This document shows, in pieces, positions 38,975 through 48,235 of a DNA stretch of 64,000 nt. Under the pieces are notes generated by a model. That model was given only the letters and a program-made list of their open reading frames with translations. It had not been told where the DNA came from and did no database searches. The stretch lies in contig NZ_JATACI010000002.1 in NCBI RefSeq assembly GCF_037892195.1, positions 124,001 to 188,000 on the forward strand, read 5' to 3'. Made by a program: the position numbers and the translations under genes. The stretch's first letter is position 1; every line of letters starts with the position of its first letter. Origin of the DNA: Yoonia sp. GPGPB17. Its GTDB lineage: Bacteria; Pseudomonadota; Alphaproteobacteria; Rhodobacterales; Rhodobacteraceae.

Positions 38975-40152
38975 ATGAAAACGTGGAAAAAACGCACCAA
39001 AGCGGTGCATTCAGGGACAAGACGCAGCCAATACAACGAGGTCAGTGAGGCCATCTATCTGACCCAGGGTTTTGTCTATGACACGGCTGAAGATGCAGAG
39101 GCACGCTTTATCAAAGCTGGCGATGATGAGTTTATCTATGCGCGTTACGGCAACCCCACGGTGGCAATGTTCGAAGATCGGATTGCGGCCTTAGAAGGCG
39201 CCGAGGATGGGTTTGCCACCGCCTCCGGCATGGCGGCTGTGAATGGTGCGCTGACATCAATGTTGCGTGCGGGCGATCATATGGTTTCAGCACGCGCGCT
39301 CTTTGGATCGTGCCTCTATATTCTTGAAGAGGTCCTGACACGTTTCGGTGTTGAGGTGACCTTTGTTGACGGCACCGACCTTGCCGCGTGGCAGGCGGCG
39401 ATCCGCCCCGACACCAAGGCCGTCTTCTTTGAGAGCATCTCAAACCCGACCTTGGAAGTCATTAATATTGAAGAGGTTTCAAAACTGGCCCATGCGGTGA
39501 ATGCAACGGTCATTGTTGACAATGTTTTTGCCACACCTGTCTTCTCTGACGCAATTGCCCAAGGCGCAGATGTCGTTGTGTATTCAGCGACCAAGCATAT
39601 CGATGGACAGGGCCGTGCGCTTGGAGGTGTCGTCCTTGGTACGCAGGAGTTCATCCGTGGCACCGTGGAACCCTATATGAAACACACCGGCGGCTCTATG
39701 TCGCCGTTTACGGCATGGATGATGTTGAAAGGGTTGGAGACAATTGACTTGCGCGTGCGGGCGCAGGCAGCGACGGCCCAGTATCTGGCGGAATCGTTGG
39801 AAGCAGATGGTAGGCTGGCGAATGTGATCTATCCCGGCCTTTCCAGCCATCCGCAAAGTGCCTTGACTAAGGCGCAGATGGGGGCCGGTGGGACAGTGCT
39901 GGCCATTGATGTCGGAACACAGGAGGCGGCATTTAAGGTGCTCAACGCACTGGATATCTGGACGATCTCAAACAACCTCGGCGATGCCAAATCTATCGGG
40001 ACGCATCCTGCGACAACCACGCATCAGCGCCTGTCGGACGACACCAAGGCGATGCTTGGGATTACGCCGGGTCTTCTACGTTTAAGTGTTGGGCTTGAGG
40101 ATGCTTAGGCGACTTGATCGAAGATCTGCGTGCCGCGATTGCGGCGATTTGA
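38975..40152 (+). CDS. metZ: O-succinylhomoserine sulfhydrylase MetZ (C-terminal frameshift at 40103-40110)
   Basis: PLP enzyme of the Cys/Met gamma-family: YARYGNPTVAMFEDRIAALEGAEDGFATASGMAAV near the N-terminus and the Schiff-base Lys in VYSATKHIDGQGRALGG (about residue 206). It forms homocysteine from O-succinylhomoserine and sulfide. The uninterrupted frame stops at 40108 after LRLSVGLEDA, about 15 residues early. Beyond the break the other frame reads DLIEDLRAAIAAI then TGA (40150-40152), the expected family end. The break is at GCTTAGGC; GCCGGC there would read GLEDAGDLIEDL. Likely a sequence error. Confidence 0.9.
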
Positions 40153-40154
40153 AT

Positions 40155-41141
40155 ATGCGCCTCATCCAGCAATTTCTGGATCGCGTGGTCTTTGTACTGG
40201 TCAAGCTATGGGTGATGGCCCACGCATATCGGCACTGGAAAGATTTACGCAAACGACTGAAGAAAAAGGGCGTCAAGCAGGTCCGTGTTGTCGTTCCGTT
40301 GCGGGGCGATGAGAAGTTTTTCTGGCGAAAGGTTTTCGATCACGATCCGCGTTTTGTGACTTTATCGGATAAGATCGCATGCAAGGACTGGGTCGCGGCA
40401 GAAGGGATCGCAGTACAAACCCCCAAAACGCTTTGGGTCGGCACGGATGCAAATGACATCCCCGATGCGCTTTGGCATCAGCCGTCTTATCTGAAGGCTT
40501 CGCATGGTTACAACATGAACATCGCGGTCTTGAGCCCTCCAGCCGATCGGGCCGCCGTCATCGCGCAAGCGAACGCATTTGTCGACAAAGAGCATGGGCG
40601 CAAAGCAAATCAATGGGCATACAGGCACGTTGAGCGACGCCTTTTGCTGGAGGAAGCTCTATTTGTCGATCAGCCCATGATCGAGATAAAGTACTATACC
40701 AACGGACCAATTGTTGAACAGTTTGTCATTTCCCGCCATGGCCCTCCTACGTCCGGCGCACGCTGGGTACGCAACATTGACGGTGGGTATGAACTCGATC
40801 CTACGCCAACAATGCACGGTCCGAATATCGATACCAACCCGCTCCCCCCTGCAGTTGAGACCGGTTTGGCGCTTGCCAAAGAGATTGGAAGCCGCTTTGA
40901 TCAAATCCGCGTTGACACCATGACTGATGGTGAGACCCTCTATCTCGGAGAAATCACTGTTTACAGCATCGCGGGTCGTATTCACCACTACGGGCATCTT
41001 GTCTCGACACCCCTCAACCGATCATGGGATTTACGCAGAAGTTGGTTTTTGACTGTCAAGCAACCTTGGCCTTGGTGCCTCTACGCGCATGCTTTGCGAC
41101 GTGCCCTTGACCGCAGAGAAGCACGGCTTTTTGCCAAATAG
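40155..41141 (+). CDS. TupA-like ATP-grasp protein
   Basis: 328 residues from ATG 40155, 2 bp after the repaired metZ stop. Features match the TupA-like ATP-grasp family: KVFDHDPRFVTLSDKIACKDWVAAEGI near the N-terminus, SYLKASHGYNMNIAVL, ERRLLLEEALF, and the C-terminal IRVDTMTDGETLYLGEITVYSIAGR with likely metal-binding acidic residues. Relatives link glutamate or other groups in teichuronopeptide or surface-polysaccharide assembly. The true product is unknown here; no other polysaccharide genes are nearby. Confidence 0.8.
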   Translation: MRLIQQFLDRVVFVLVKLWVMAHAYRHWKDLRKRLKKKGVKQVRVVVPLRGDEKFFWRKVFDHDPRFVTLSDKIACKDWVAAEGIAVQTPKTLWVGTDANDIPDALWHQPSYLKASHGYNMNIAVLSPPADRAAVIAQANAFVDKEHGRKANQWAYRHVERRLLLEEALFVDQPMIEIKYYTNGPIVEQFVISRHGPPTSGARWVRNIDGGYELDPTPTMHGPNIDTNPLPPAVETGLALAKEIGSRFDQIRVDTMTDGETLYLGEITVYSIAGRIHHYGHLVSTPLNRSWDLRRSWFLTVKQPWPWCLYAHALRRALDRREARLFAK

Positions 41142-41231
41142 CAGCGAAAAGATTCTGGCGCCGTGGCTAGGTGACGCAAAGCTAAAAAAGTGATTAACTT
41201 TGTTAGGTTTAGCGGTCAGAAAGGTGGATAA

Positions 41232-42443
41232 ATGACTGATCCTCGTGCGGAATTGCAACGTATCTACAAAGATATCATTGGAAATTCGGACAAGCCGCCC
41301 CATCTAGGGGTGTCTAACGCACCGATGGGGGGCACAGATATGAATATCCACTCACCCGATATGGATCGTGAGCCATCACGCCAAGAGGCCGAAGCCGCGT
41401 TGGCGCTGTTGCGTCGCTGGGCAGGTGATGTCACGGCCGAGGAAGTTGCCGCACTTGATCCGCTGGTCTCGCGTTTGATCCCGGGGCAGGAAGTGTCGAA
41501 TTATCCGGCGCTTGCACGGGCTTACCCCGAAGATTTTGAGGTGGATGATGCCTATAAGGCGTCCATGCCTGATTTGCAGAACGGCCCGTCCAGTCTGATC
41601 CGTGGTGCGCAACAGCAAATCCAGCACGTCGGTATCTCGAATTTTCGCTTGCCGATCCGGTTTCATACCCGCGATAACGGCGATCTGACGCTTGAGACGT
41701 CGGTCACCGGCACAGTGTCATTGGAGGCCGAAAAGAAGGGCATCAACATGTCCCGCATCATGCGGACCTTCTATAAGCACGCGGAAGAGACCTTCAGCTT
41801 TGAAGTCATCGAACAGGCATTGGATGCTTATAAAACCGACCTTGAGAGCTTTGATGCGCGCATTCAAATGCGTTTCAGCTTTCCGATGAAAGTCGATAGT
41901 CTACGCTCGGGCCTGTCGGGGTATCAGTACTACGATATTGCGCTGGAACTGGTTGAAAGTGCTGGCGTGCGCAAAAAGATCGTGCATCTGGACTATGTCT
42001 ACTCATCAACTTGCCCATGTTCGCTGGAATTGTCCGAACATGCCCGTCAATTCCGCGGCCAGCTGGCCACACCGCATTCGCAGCGATCCGTGGCGCGCAT
42101 CTCGGTCCTGCTAGAAGAGGGTGCTGATGTACTTTGGTTCGAGGATCTGATTGATCGCGCCCGCGCCGCTGTTCCGACGGAAACGCAGGTGATGGTCAAG
42201 CGCGAGGATGAACAGGCGTTTGCAGAGTTAAATGCCGCGAACCCCATCTTTGTAGAGGATGCGGCCCGTCTGTTTACCGAGCAACTACAATTGGATACGC
42301 GTATCTCAGACTTTCGCGTGATCGCCAGCCATCAAGAAAGCCTGCACAGCCATGACGCCGTGTCAGTCCTGACAGAAGGCGAAACATTTGCAGCCGAGAG
42401 CATTGATCCACGGCTGTTTCAGTCGCTGTTCCACATTGGTTAA
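41232..42443 (+). CDS. folE2: GTP cyclohydrolase FolE2 (type IB)
   Basis: 403 residues. The COG1469 family is recognised from VGISNFRLPIRF, AEKKGINMSRIMRTF, SSTCPCSLELSEHARQFRG (catalytic Cys) and the C-terminal SDFRVIASHQESLHSHDAVSVL. It makes dihydroneopterin triphosphate for folate. It is not homologous in sequence to FolE1 and can use Mn or other metals when zinc is scarce. The family is often Zur-regulated, but I saw no clear Zur box in the 90 bp upstream. An N-terminal extension of about 40 residues precedes the core. Confidence 0.93.
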   Translation: MTDPRAELQRIYKDIIGNSDKPPHLGVSNAPMGGTDMNIHSPDMDREPSRQEAEAALALLRRWAGDVTAEEVAALDPLVSRLIPGQEVSNYPALARAYPEDFEVDDAYKASMPDLQNGPSSLIRGAQQQIQHVGISNFRLPIRFHTRDNGDLTLETSVTGTVSLEAEKKGINMSRIMRTFYKHAEETFSFEVIEQALDAYKTDLESFDARIQMRFSFPMKVDSLRSGLSGYQYYDIALELVESAGVRKKIVHLDYVYSSTCPCSLELSEHARQFRGQLATPHSQRSVARISVLLEEGADVLWFEDLIDRARAAVPTETQVMVKREDEQAFAELNAANPIFVEDAARLFTEQLQLDTRISDFRVIASHQESLHSHDAVSVLTEGETFAAESIDPRLFQSLFHIG

Positions 42444-43213
42444 CCAGCGTCGGTCGCCGCAATGGTGACCGGCAACGCACCAATGCCATCAATCACAACG
42501 ACGACTTCCATCCCGGCCTTAATTGGCCGCGCGCCGATAGATGTGCCGCAAGCAATCACGTCGCCCGGTTCGAGCGTCATGTCTGCGGAAAGCGCGCTGA
42601 CGATCTGCGCAGGGTTCATGATCATGTCGGATGCCGGATAAGACTGCCGCTCGCGCCCGTTCACCATGACCTTCACCGTCAAATCGCGCCAATCGATATC
42701 TGTCTGGATGACGGGGCCGATGACGCCGAACCCATCAAACCCCTTCGCGCGGGTCCATTGCGGGAAGGATGGATCGGCTGTGAGGATATCCAATGCGGTG
42801 ATATCATTGACGCAAGTGTAGCCGAGGATTGCAGTTTCAGCGTCCGAGACGCTGACGTTGCTGCATGTCCTGCCAATGACAACGCCCAATTCACCTTCGA
42901 AAATTACTCTGCCGATGTCTGGGGGCAAGGTGACCCCTGCGTTTGGTCCAGCGAGTGATGATAGCGGTTTGAGAAAGAAGAGGGGATGTGCGGGAATATC
43001 AAGACCGTTGCGCTTCGCAGCTGCATGGAAATTGTTCCAAAGTCCAATGAACTTGCCCGGTACGCACGGCGGCAGCATTGTACTGCCTTCCATGCTAACA
43101 GGCTCGCCCGCTGTTTCGTCAGAACCGAGTGCTACGCGTGGATGAAGTTTGCCATCTGCAATCACTCCGGTCAGGATTTGATTATCAGCCGTTTCTATGC
43201 GCGCCCATGCCAT
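42440..43213 (-). CDS. Fumarylacetoacetate hydrolase family protein
   Basis: 257 residues. Metal-binding FAH core: FEGELGVVIGR (first Glu pair), YTCVNDITALD, RAKGFDGFGVIGPVI, and VNGRERQSYPASDMIMNPAQIVSALS. The family includes fumarylpyruvate and acylpyruvate hydrolases and 2-hydroxyhepta-2,4-diene-1,7-dioate isomerases; which applies here cannot be told. It ends in a 4-bp stop overlap with folE2. No pathway partners are adjacent. Confidence 0.87.
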   Translation of the reverse strand: MAWARIETADNQILTGVIADGKLHPRVALGSDETAGEPVSMEGSTMLPPCVPGKFIGLWNNFHAAAKRNGLDIPAHPLFFLKPLSSLAGPNAGVTLPPDIGRVIFEGELGVVIGRTCSNVSVSDAETAILGYTCVNDITALDILTADPSFPQWTRAKGFDGFGVIGPVIQTDIDWRDLTVKVMVNGRERQSYPASDMIMNPAQIVSALSADMTLEPGDVIACGTSIGARPIKAGMEVVVVIDGIGALPVTIAATDAG

Positions 43214-43295
43214 TGCACGTCTCCCGTATGAAGGACATTTTCATGCAGGGTGCAACTTTAGCGAAACTCTCGCAAGAGGGTGTATCTTGGCGGTT

Positions 43296-43745
43296 TTAGA
43301 TCAGAGCGGGTGCCTTGACCGCAGCGGCGTAGCAGCCCAGCACCATGTCCCAGCCATGCAGGTAGCTGGTGCTGACCGCATCTGCCGTGTCACCCAATAT
43401 ATCGAAGCCGCCATGTGTCAGATCGCAGCGGGTGCCTTCATCGGTTTTGGTGAAGGTGACGGTCACAACCGTAGCTTCTTTTTCCGTGCGCCCCGGATGC
43501 CAGGTAAAAGCCAGATATGCACCGGGTTCATAGGCGATCAGCTTGCCCCAGATCGTGCGGGTGCCATCGGCACTTTCTTCGACGATTTCGCCGTCCTTAT
43601 GGGTTGGAAAGGTCACCTTTGCCTTTGCACCGGTCACGGAATGCGTAGCTTTGGGCCACCAAGTGTCGATGTCGCTGGTGAATAGGTCAAAAGCCTTTGC
43701 CGGGTTCAGCGGGACCGTCAGGGTTTTCTCGATTGGATCATTCAT
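43296..43745 (-). CDS. SRPBCC/AHSA1-domain protein
   Basis: 149 residues from ATG 43745. One activator-of-Hsp90-like START-fold domain: IEKTLTVPLNPAKAFDLFTSDIDTWWPKATHSV at the N-terminus and YLAFTWHPG plus LTHGGFDIL later. These small proteins commonly pair with an ArsR-type repressor, as here, where the start overlaps the arsR stop by 8 bp. Ligand unknown. Confidence 0.88.
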   Translation of the reverse strand: MNDPIEKTLTVPLNPAKAFDLFTSDIDTWWPKATHSVTGAKAKVTFPTHKDGEIVEESADGTRTIWGKLIAYEPGAYLAFTWHPGRTEKEATVVTVTFTKTDEGTRCDLTHGGFDILGDTADAVSTSYLHGWDMVLGCYAAAVKAPALI

Positions 43746-44058
43746 CTTTGTTTTCCTTTGCTTTTTCCTCTGCAGCGCGTGCGAAAGCCGCCAAAGCATC
43801 ATCCCACAGCCCGTCCAGATATTCGCGCAATCCGGCAACCCCGTCGGGGGCAATGGCATAAAGCCTGCGGTTGCCAGCGGGCGTCACAGTCAACAGCCCT
43901 GCATCGGACAAGACGCGCAGGTGTTGGCTGACCGCTGGCCTGCTGATCGTCATGCCTTTTGCGATAGCCCCAACCGGCAGCGCACCCGATCGCAAACGAT
44001 CAATGATCACCCGGCGTGTCGGGTCGGCAAGGGCGGTGATTGCATCTTCGTAATTCAT
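43738..44058 (-). CDS. ArsR-family repressor paired with an SRPBCC gene
   Basis: 106 residues. Winged-helix ALADPTRRVIIDRLRSGALPVGAIAKGMTISRPAVSQHLRVLSDAGLLTVTPAGNRRLYAI. There are no Cys at all, so it does not use a thiol metal site; this is the type that pairs with AHSA1 proteins and responds to unknown signals. The C-terminus is a charged helix (WDDALAAFARAAEEKAKENKDE). A palindrome overlaps its start codon. Confidence 0.9.
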   Translation of the reverse strand: MNYEDAITALADPTRRVIIDRLRSGALPVGAIAKGMTISRPAVSQHLRVLSDAGLLTVTPAGNRRLYAIAPDGVAGLREYLDGLWDDALAAFARAAEEKAKENKDE

Positions 44059-44075
44059 GACTTACCGTAAGTCAT
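44057..44075 (-). promoter_or_regulatory. Palindrome at the arsR-SRPBCC start codon
   Basis: Perfect inverted repeat ATGACTTA, CCG, TAAGTCAT, with a further CTTAC half-site about 5 bp upstream of the gene. Likely autoregulatory operator. Confidence 0.55.
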
Positions 44076-44188
44076 GGCTTACGATTCGTCAAACCTTTCG
44101 TGTGCACTTGAAGCCCCTGACCCCGAACACTAAGACTCTGTCAGGATATTTGAACTAGGACGGTCCCGTCCAAACATGAGGCAGTAAT

Positions 44189-44810
44189 ATGCAAGACCCC
44201 ACAGAGACTTACATGAACCTTGTCCCAATGGTGGTCGAACAGACCGCACGGGGTGAGCGCGCTTACGACATTTTCTCTCGTTTGCTGAAAGAGCGGATCA
44301 TTTTCGTGAATGGCCCTGTGCATGATGGGATGAGCCAGCTGATCGTTGCGCAACTGCTGCATCTGGAATCCGGAGAATCCCAAGAAAGAAATCAGCATGT
44401 ACATCAACAGCCCGGGTGGCGTGGTGACATCTGGTTTGTCGATCTATGACACAATGCAATATATCCGCCCCAAGGTCAGCACCTTGGTGATCGGGCAGGC
44501 CGCGTCGATGGGATCGCTCTTGCTGACGGCGGGTCACGAAGGCATGCGTTTCTCATTGCCAAATAGCCGCGTGATGGTCCACCAGCCCTCTGGCGGGTAT
44601 CAGGGTCAGGCCACGGATATTATGATCCATGCAGCTGAAACCCAAAAACTGAAGACCCGCCTGAATGAAATCTACGTGCGTCACACCGGCAATACCCTCA
44701 AAAAGGTCGAAGCCGCCCTGGAGCGTGACAACTTCATGTCACCAGAAGAGGCAAAAGACTGGGGCCTGATTGACGAGATCGTCGAGAACCGCACAAAGGC
44801 AGAAGACTAA
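44189..44810 (+). CDS. clpP: ATP-dependent Clp protease proteolytic subunit (one-base insertion near 44372)
   Basis: About 206 residues after repair. The catalytic Ser is in [11 protein letters not shown], the His in [10 protein letters not shown] and the Asp in the following helix; the N-terminus is [26 protein letters not shown]. ClpP forms the tetradecameric chamber used with ClpX (encoded next) and ClpA. The frame breaks at [22 protein letters not shown] by one extra G at 44372-44373. ClpP is required for growth in several alphaproteobacteria and both halves are perfect, so a sequence error is much more likely than a pseudogene. Confidence 0.94.
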
Positions 44811-44832
44811 ATCCAGCATTGTATTGATAGCA

Positions 44833-44860
44833 GGCAAGCGCGGCTTCGGTTGCGCTTGTC
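44833..44860 (+). promoter_or_regulatory. Intercistronic hairpin between clpP and clpX
   Basis: Stem CAAGCGC / GCGCTTG with flanking G-C and G-T pairs and a ten-base loop, 23 bp after clpP. No T-run follows, so it may stabilise or attenuate the clpP message rather than end it. Confidence 0.4.
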
Positions 44861-45032
44861 ATGTTTATGACCAAATGTCGTACTATAAGGCTTTCACCGG
44901 GGCCGTTAGCGGATTGTTAACGACGAAGTGCGTATGGTCATTTTGACATTGTGGACCTCGGCGGGCTGTCCTAGTGTTGTTTAAACGCAGTCCGATTTAT
45001 GTTTGATCGGCCCATGGGCCAAGAGGTTTGAG

Positions 45033-46298
45033 ATGGCGAATACGAACGGCACCGACAGCAAAAACACACTCTACTGCAGCTTCTGCGGCAAGAGCCAACA
45101 TGAAGTGCGCAAGCTGATCGCTGGACCGACTGTATTTATCTGCGACGAATGTGTCGAACTCTGCATGGACATCATCCGGGAAGAGACCAAGACAGCCGGA
45201 CTGAAGGCCGGTGACGGCGTACCAACCCCCTCTGAGATTTGTGGTGTTCTGGATGACTATGTCATTGGGCAACTGCATGCAAAGCGGGTATTGTCTGTGG
45301 CGGTGCACAATCACTACAAACGCCTGAACCATGCTGAGAAATCAGACATCGAACTGGCGAAATCCAACATCATGCTGATCGGACCAACTGGGTGCGGTAA
45401 AACGCTGCTCGCGCAGACGCTGGCGCGTATCCTTGATGTGCCTTTCACAATGGCCGATGCAACAACACTGACAGAAGCGGGCTATGTGGGCGAAGATGTC
45501 GAAAACATCATCCTCAAATTGTTGCAGGCGTCTGAATACAACGTCGAACGCGCGCAGCGCGGCATCGTCTATATCGACGAAGTCGATAAGATTACGCGCA
45601 AGTCGGACAATCCGTCCATTACACGTGACGTGTCGGGCGAAGGTGTTCAGCAGGCATTGCTGAAGATCATGGAAGGTACCGTTGCATCCGTACCACCACA
45701 AGGCGGGCGCAAGCATCCGCAGCAGGAATTCCTGCAGGTGGATACGACGAATATCCTGTTTATCTGTGGTGGTGCCTTTGCAGGTCTGGACAAGATCATT
45801 GCGCAGCGCGGCAAAGGCTCTGCGATGGGCTTTGGTGCCGATGTGCGCGAAGATGACGATCGGGGGATCGGCGAGATTTTCACCGATCTAGAGCCAGAGG
45901 ATTTGTTGAAGTTCGGCCTGATCCCGGAATTCGTCGGGCGTCTGCCGGTGATCGCGACCTTGACCGATCTGGATGAGGACGCTTTGATCACAATCCTGAC
46001 CCAACCAAAGAATGCATTGGTGAAGCAGTATCAGCGCCTGTTCGATCTGGAAGATACCAAACTGACCTTCACCGAGGATGCGCTGGGCGCCATCGCCAAA
46101 CGCGCGATTGAGCGGAAAACCGGTGCGCGTGGCCTGCGCTCGATCATGGAAGACATCCTGCTCGATACGATGTTTGATCTGCCGGGCATGGATACCGTGA
46201 CCGAAGTTGTGGTGAACGAAGAGGCCGTTAACTCGGAAGTGGCACCGTTGATGATCCACGACGAAGGCAAAAAGAAAGAGCCTGCGACCGCGAGCTAG
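45033..46298 (+). CDS. clpX: Clp protease ATP-binding subunit ClpX
   Basis: 421 residues from ATG 45033 with AAGAGG upstream. N-terminal zinc finger [11 protein letters not shown]...CDECVELC, Walker [13 protein letters not shown], Walker [11 protein letters not shown], the IGF-type loop (PQQEF region) and sensor [15 protein letters not shown] are all intact. It unfolds substrates for ClpP. It follows clpP by about 220 bp that likely hold its own promoter. Confidence 0.97.
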   Translation: MANTNGTDSKNTLYCSFCGKSQHEVRKLIAGPTVFICDECVELCMDIIREETKTAGLKAGDGVPTPSEICGVLDDYVIGQLHAKRVLSVAVHNHYKRLNHAEKSDIELAKSNIMLIGPTGCGKTLLAQTLARILDVPFTMADATTLTEAGYVGEDVENIILKLLQASEYNVERAQRGIVYIDEVDKITRKSDNPSITRDVSGEGVQQALLKIMEGTVASVPPQGGRKHPQQEFLQVDTTNILFICGGAFAGLDKIIAQRGKGSAMGFGADVREDDDRGIGEIFTDLEPEDLLKFGLIPEFVGRLPVIATLTDLDEDALITILTQPKNALVKQYQRLFDLEDTKLTFTEDALGAIAKRAIERKTGARGLRSIMEDILLDTMFDLPGMDTVTEVVVNEEAVNSEVAPLMIHDEGKKKEPATAS

Positions 46299-46302
46299 GC
46301 CT

Positions 46303-46686
46303 TTGAATGTCCGCCACATCTCGACCGGTTCACCCTTTGAAGAACAGATCGGATATAGCCGTGCTGTTGTTGCAGACGGCTGGGTCTTTGTTGCTGGGAC
46401 AACCGGCTATGACTACGCGAATATGGTGATGCCAGAGAGCATTGAAGCGCAGTGCGCAAATGCGCTTGCAACGATTGGACAGGCGTTGGAGGAAGCTGGC
46501 AGTGGGCTGGATCATGTGGTGCGCGTGAATTACATCGTCCTGGACAAAACAGAATGGTCACGGTGCTGGCCAATTACGTCCAAAGCCTTTGCGATGGCGA
46601 AACCGGCGGCAACGATGATTTCAGCGCAGTTGCAAAATCCGGAAATGAAGATCGAAATCGAGGTGACTGCGCGGGTCCCCGCCTGA
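46303..46686 (+). CDS. RidA family protein
   Basis: 127 residues from a TTG at 46303, 4 bp after clpX. YjgF/RidA fold: SPFEEQIGYSRAVVADGWVFVAGTTGYD and the C-terminal AQLQNPEMKIEIEVTARVP. The Arg that binds the carboxylate in true RidA enamine deaminases (in a C-terminal xRxxV motif) is not clearly present at the usual position; this may be a Rid subfamily with another role. The TTG start is used because no ATG fits the conserved N-terminus. Confidence 0.82.
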   Translation: MNVRHISTGSPFEEQIGYSRAVVADGWVFVAGTTGYDYANMVMPESIEAQCANALATIGQALEEAGSGLDHVVRVNYIVLDKTEWSRCWPITSKAFAMAKPAATMISAQLQNPEMKIEIEVTARVPA

Positions 46687-46746
46687 ACCCGCTGGACCTT
46701 TCACCGCCGTTGGTGCATGGATAGGCAACGCAATCGGAGACGCGAC

Positions 46747-47130
46747 ATGAGCCTTGCTCACAACTTCAAACGTATCTTTACATGGTGGGATGGCCAATCT
46801 TTTGGAACCCAGCTTTGGACCAATCGCAATGGCACCAAGGTGGGCGAAGATGCAGAAGGCAACGTGTTTTACCGTAACAGCGACGACAGCCGCCGCTGGG
46901 TCATCTACAATGGCGAAAACGAAGCATCCCGCGTAGCGCCCGAATGGCATGGCTGGCTGCACCGAACATGGGATGAGCCACCGACCGAAGCCGCACTGCC
47001 CCGCAAAGAGTGGGAGAAGCCACATCAGGAAAACCTGACTGGGACAATGGCAGCCTACGCGCCTGCAGGGTCAATCCGCCGTGCCGCCCCGGTTGAGCGC
47101 TCTGACTATGAGGCATGGACGCCAGAATAG
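46747..47130 (+). CDS. NDUFA12-type NADH:ubiquinone oxidoreductase accessory subunit
   Basis: 127 residues from ATG 46747. Matches the B17.2/NDUFA12 family: [63 protein letters not shown]. This supernumerary complex I subunit is shared by alphaproteobacteria and mitochondria and binds the NuoI/NuoE region of the peripheral arm. It lies away from the nuo operon, as usual, and beside the DUF2155 gene. Confidence 0.93.
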   Translation: MSLAHNFKRIFTWWDGQSFGTQLWTNRNGTKVGEDAEGNVFYRNSDDSRRWVIYNGENEASRVAPEWHGWLHRTWDEPPTEAALPRKEWEKPHQENLTGTMAAYAPAGSIRRAAPVERSDYEAWTPE

Positions 47131-47140
47131 GGGGCTTGGC

Positions 47141-47617
47141 ATGCGGCAGATTTTTGCTTCTTTCATCGCATCATCGTTGCTTGCCCTGCCACTCGCGGCA
47201 CAAGAAATTGTAACGACACCTATCGAAGAAATCCCGCTGGATGAGCTGATCGGTCAACTGACCACAACGCCTGCCGAAGAGGAAGAAGAGTTCCTGACGA
47301 CCTCGACCGAAGCGGTCATGCAAGAGGTCGCGACCGCACCCGGTGGTGAATTGCGCGTTCTGGATAAGCTAACCGGGCAGGTCAGTGATCTGTCGCTCGA
47401 AAAAGGTGAAACGGCGACGCTTGGATTCCTGTCTGTGAAGCTAAACGAATGCCGATACCCGATTGAAAACCCGTCGGGTGATGCTTTTACCCAGATTATT
47501 GTGCGCGATACTGACGGCACATTGTTTTCGGGTTGGATGCTAGCATCTGCACCGGCGCTGAACGCCATGGACCACCCCCGTTACGACGTGTGGGCGTTGC
47601 GCTGTATGACGTCCTGA
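47141..47617 (+). CDS. DUF2155 exported protein
   Basis: 158 residues from ATG 47141. Signal peptide (IFASFIASSLLALPLAAQ), an acidic linker (PAEEEEEFLTT), then the DUF2155 domain: LRVLDKLTGQVSDLSLEKGETATLGFLSVKLNECRYP and MLASAPALNAMDHPRYDVWALRC, with two Cys that probably pair. Function unknown; conserved across alphaproteobacteria next to NDUFA12 and aat. Its last 37 bp overlap the end of convergent aat. Confidence 0.9.
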   Translation: MRQIFASFIASSLLALPLAAQEIVTTPIEEIPLDELIGQLTTTPAEEEEEFLTTSTEAVMQEVATAPGGELRVLDKLTGQVSDLSLEKGETATLGFLSVKLNECRYPIENPSGDAFTQIIVRDTDGTLFSGWMLASAPALNAMDHPRYDVWALRCMTS

Positions 47618-48231
47618 GCGGATGGCAGAGGGCCGGGGCTTTCAAATGATGCCTCTTGTGCCAGTGCCTCGGTCAGTTTTGCACGATAGTGGTCACGGGG
47701 AATCTCTACGGCGCCCAGGCTTTCCAGATGTGGCGTGATGAACTGCGTATCAAAAAGCTGAAAACCGCCAAGGCGTAACCTATCGACGAGAAAGGCCAGG
47801 GCGACCTTTGACGCATCCGATGCGCGGCTAAACATGCTTTCCCCAAAGAATGCCGCCCCAATGGTGACGCCGTAGACCCCGCCGACAAGGGCCCTGCCAT
47901 CCCAAACCTCAATTGAATGGGCAAAACCGTCTCCATGCAATTGGCAGTAAAGTGCAAAGATAGTGTCGTTGATCCATGTTTCATCGCGATCCGCGCAACC
48001 GCACAGGACGTCTTCGAATGCCTGATCATAGGTCACGTTAAACGCGCCACGCCGCAGTGTTCGTGCGAGGCTGCGCGAAATGCGAAAACCATCCAGCGGT
48101 AGGATACCGCGCATGCGGGGGTCAACCCAGAACACCTCTGGATCGTTGCGTCCTTCAGACATGGGAAAGACCCCGACCTGATACGCCTGCAAGAGCAGGT
48201 CCGTGGTCAGGGTGGGGCCGCTATCCTTCAC
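47581..48231 (-). CDS. aat: Leucyl/phenylalanyl-tRNA--protein transferase
   Basis: 216 residues. Aat signature FWVDPRMRGILPLDGFRISRSLARTLRR, SIEVWDGRALVGGVYGVTIGAAFFGESMFSR and the LFDTQFITPHLESLGAVEIPR end. It adds Leu or Phe to N-terminal Arg/Lys of proteins, marking them for ClpAP (N-end rule), which fits the nearby clp genes loosely. It starts 5 bp after accC on the same strand, so accB-accC-aat form an operon. Confidence 0.95.
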   Translation of the reverse strand: MKDSGPTLTTDLLLQAYQVGVFPMSEGRNDPEVFWVDPRMRGILPLDGFRISRSLARTLRRGAFNVTYDQAFEDVLCGCADRDETWINDTIFALYCQLHGDGFAHSIEVWDGRALVGGVYGVTIGAAFFGESMFSRASDASKVALAFLVDRLRLGGFQLFDTQFITPHLESLGAVEIPRDHYRAKLTEALAQEASFESPGPLPSAQDVIQRNAHTS

Positions 48232-48235
48232 CGCC

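Noticed and set aside
44943-44972. TTGACA box upstream of clpX as a promoter
   Set aside because: No acceptable -10 box at 16-18 bp spacing.
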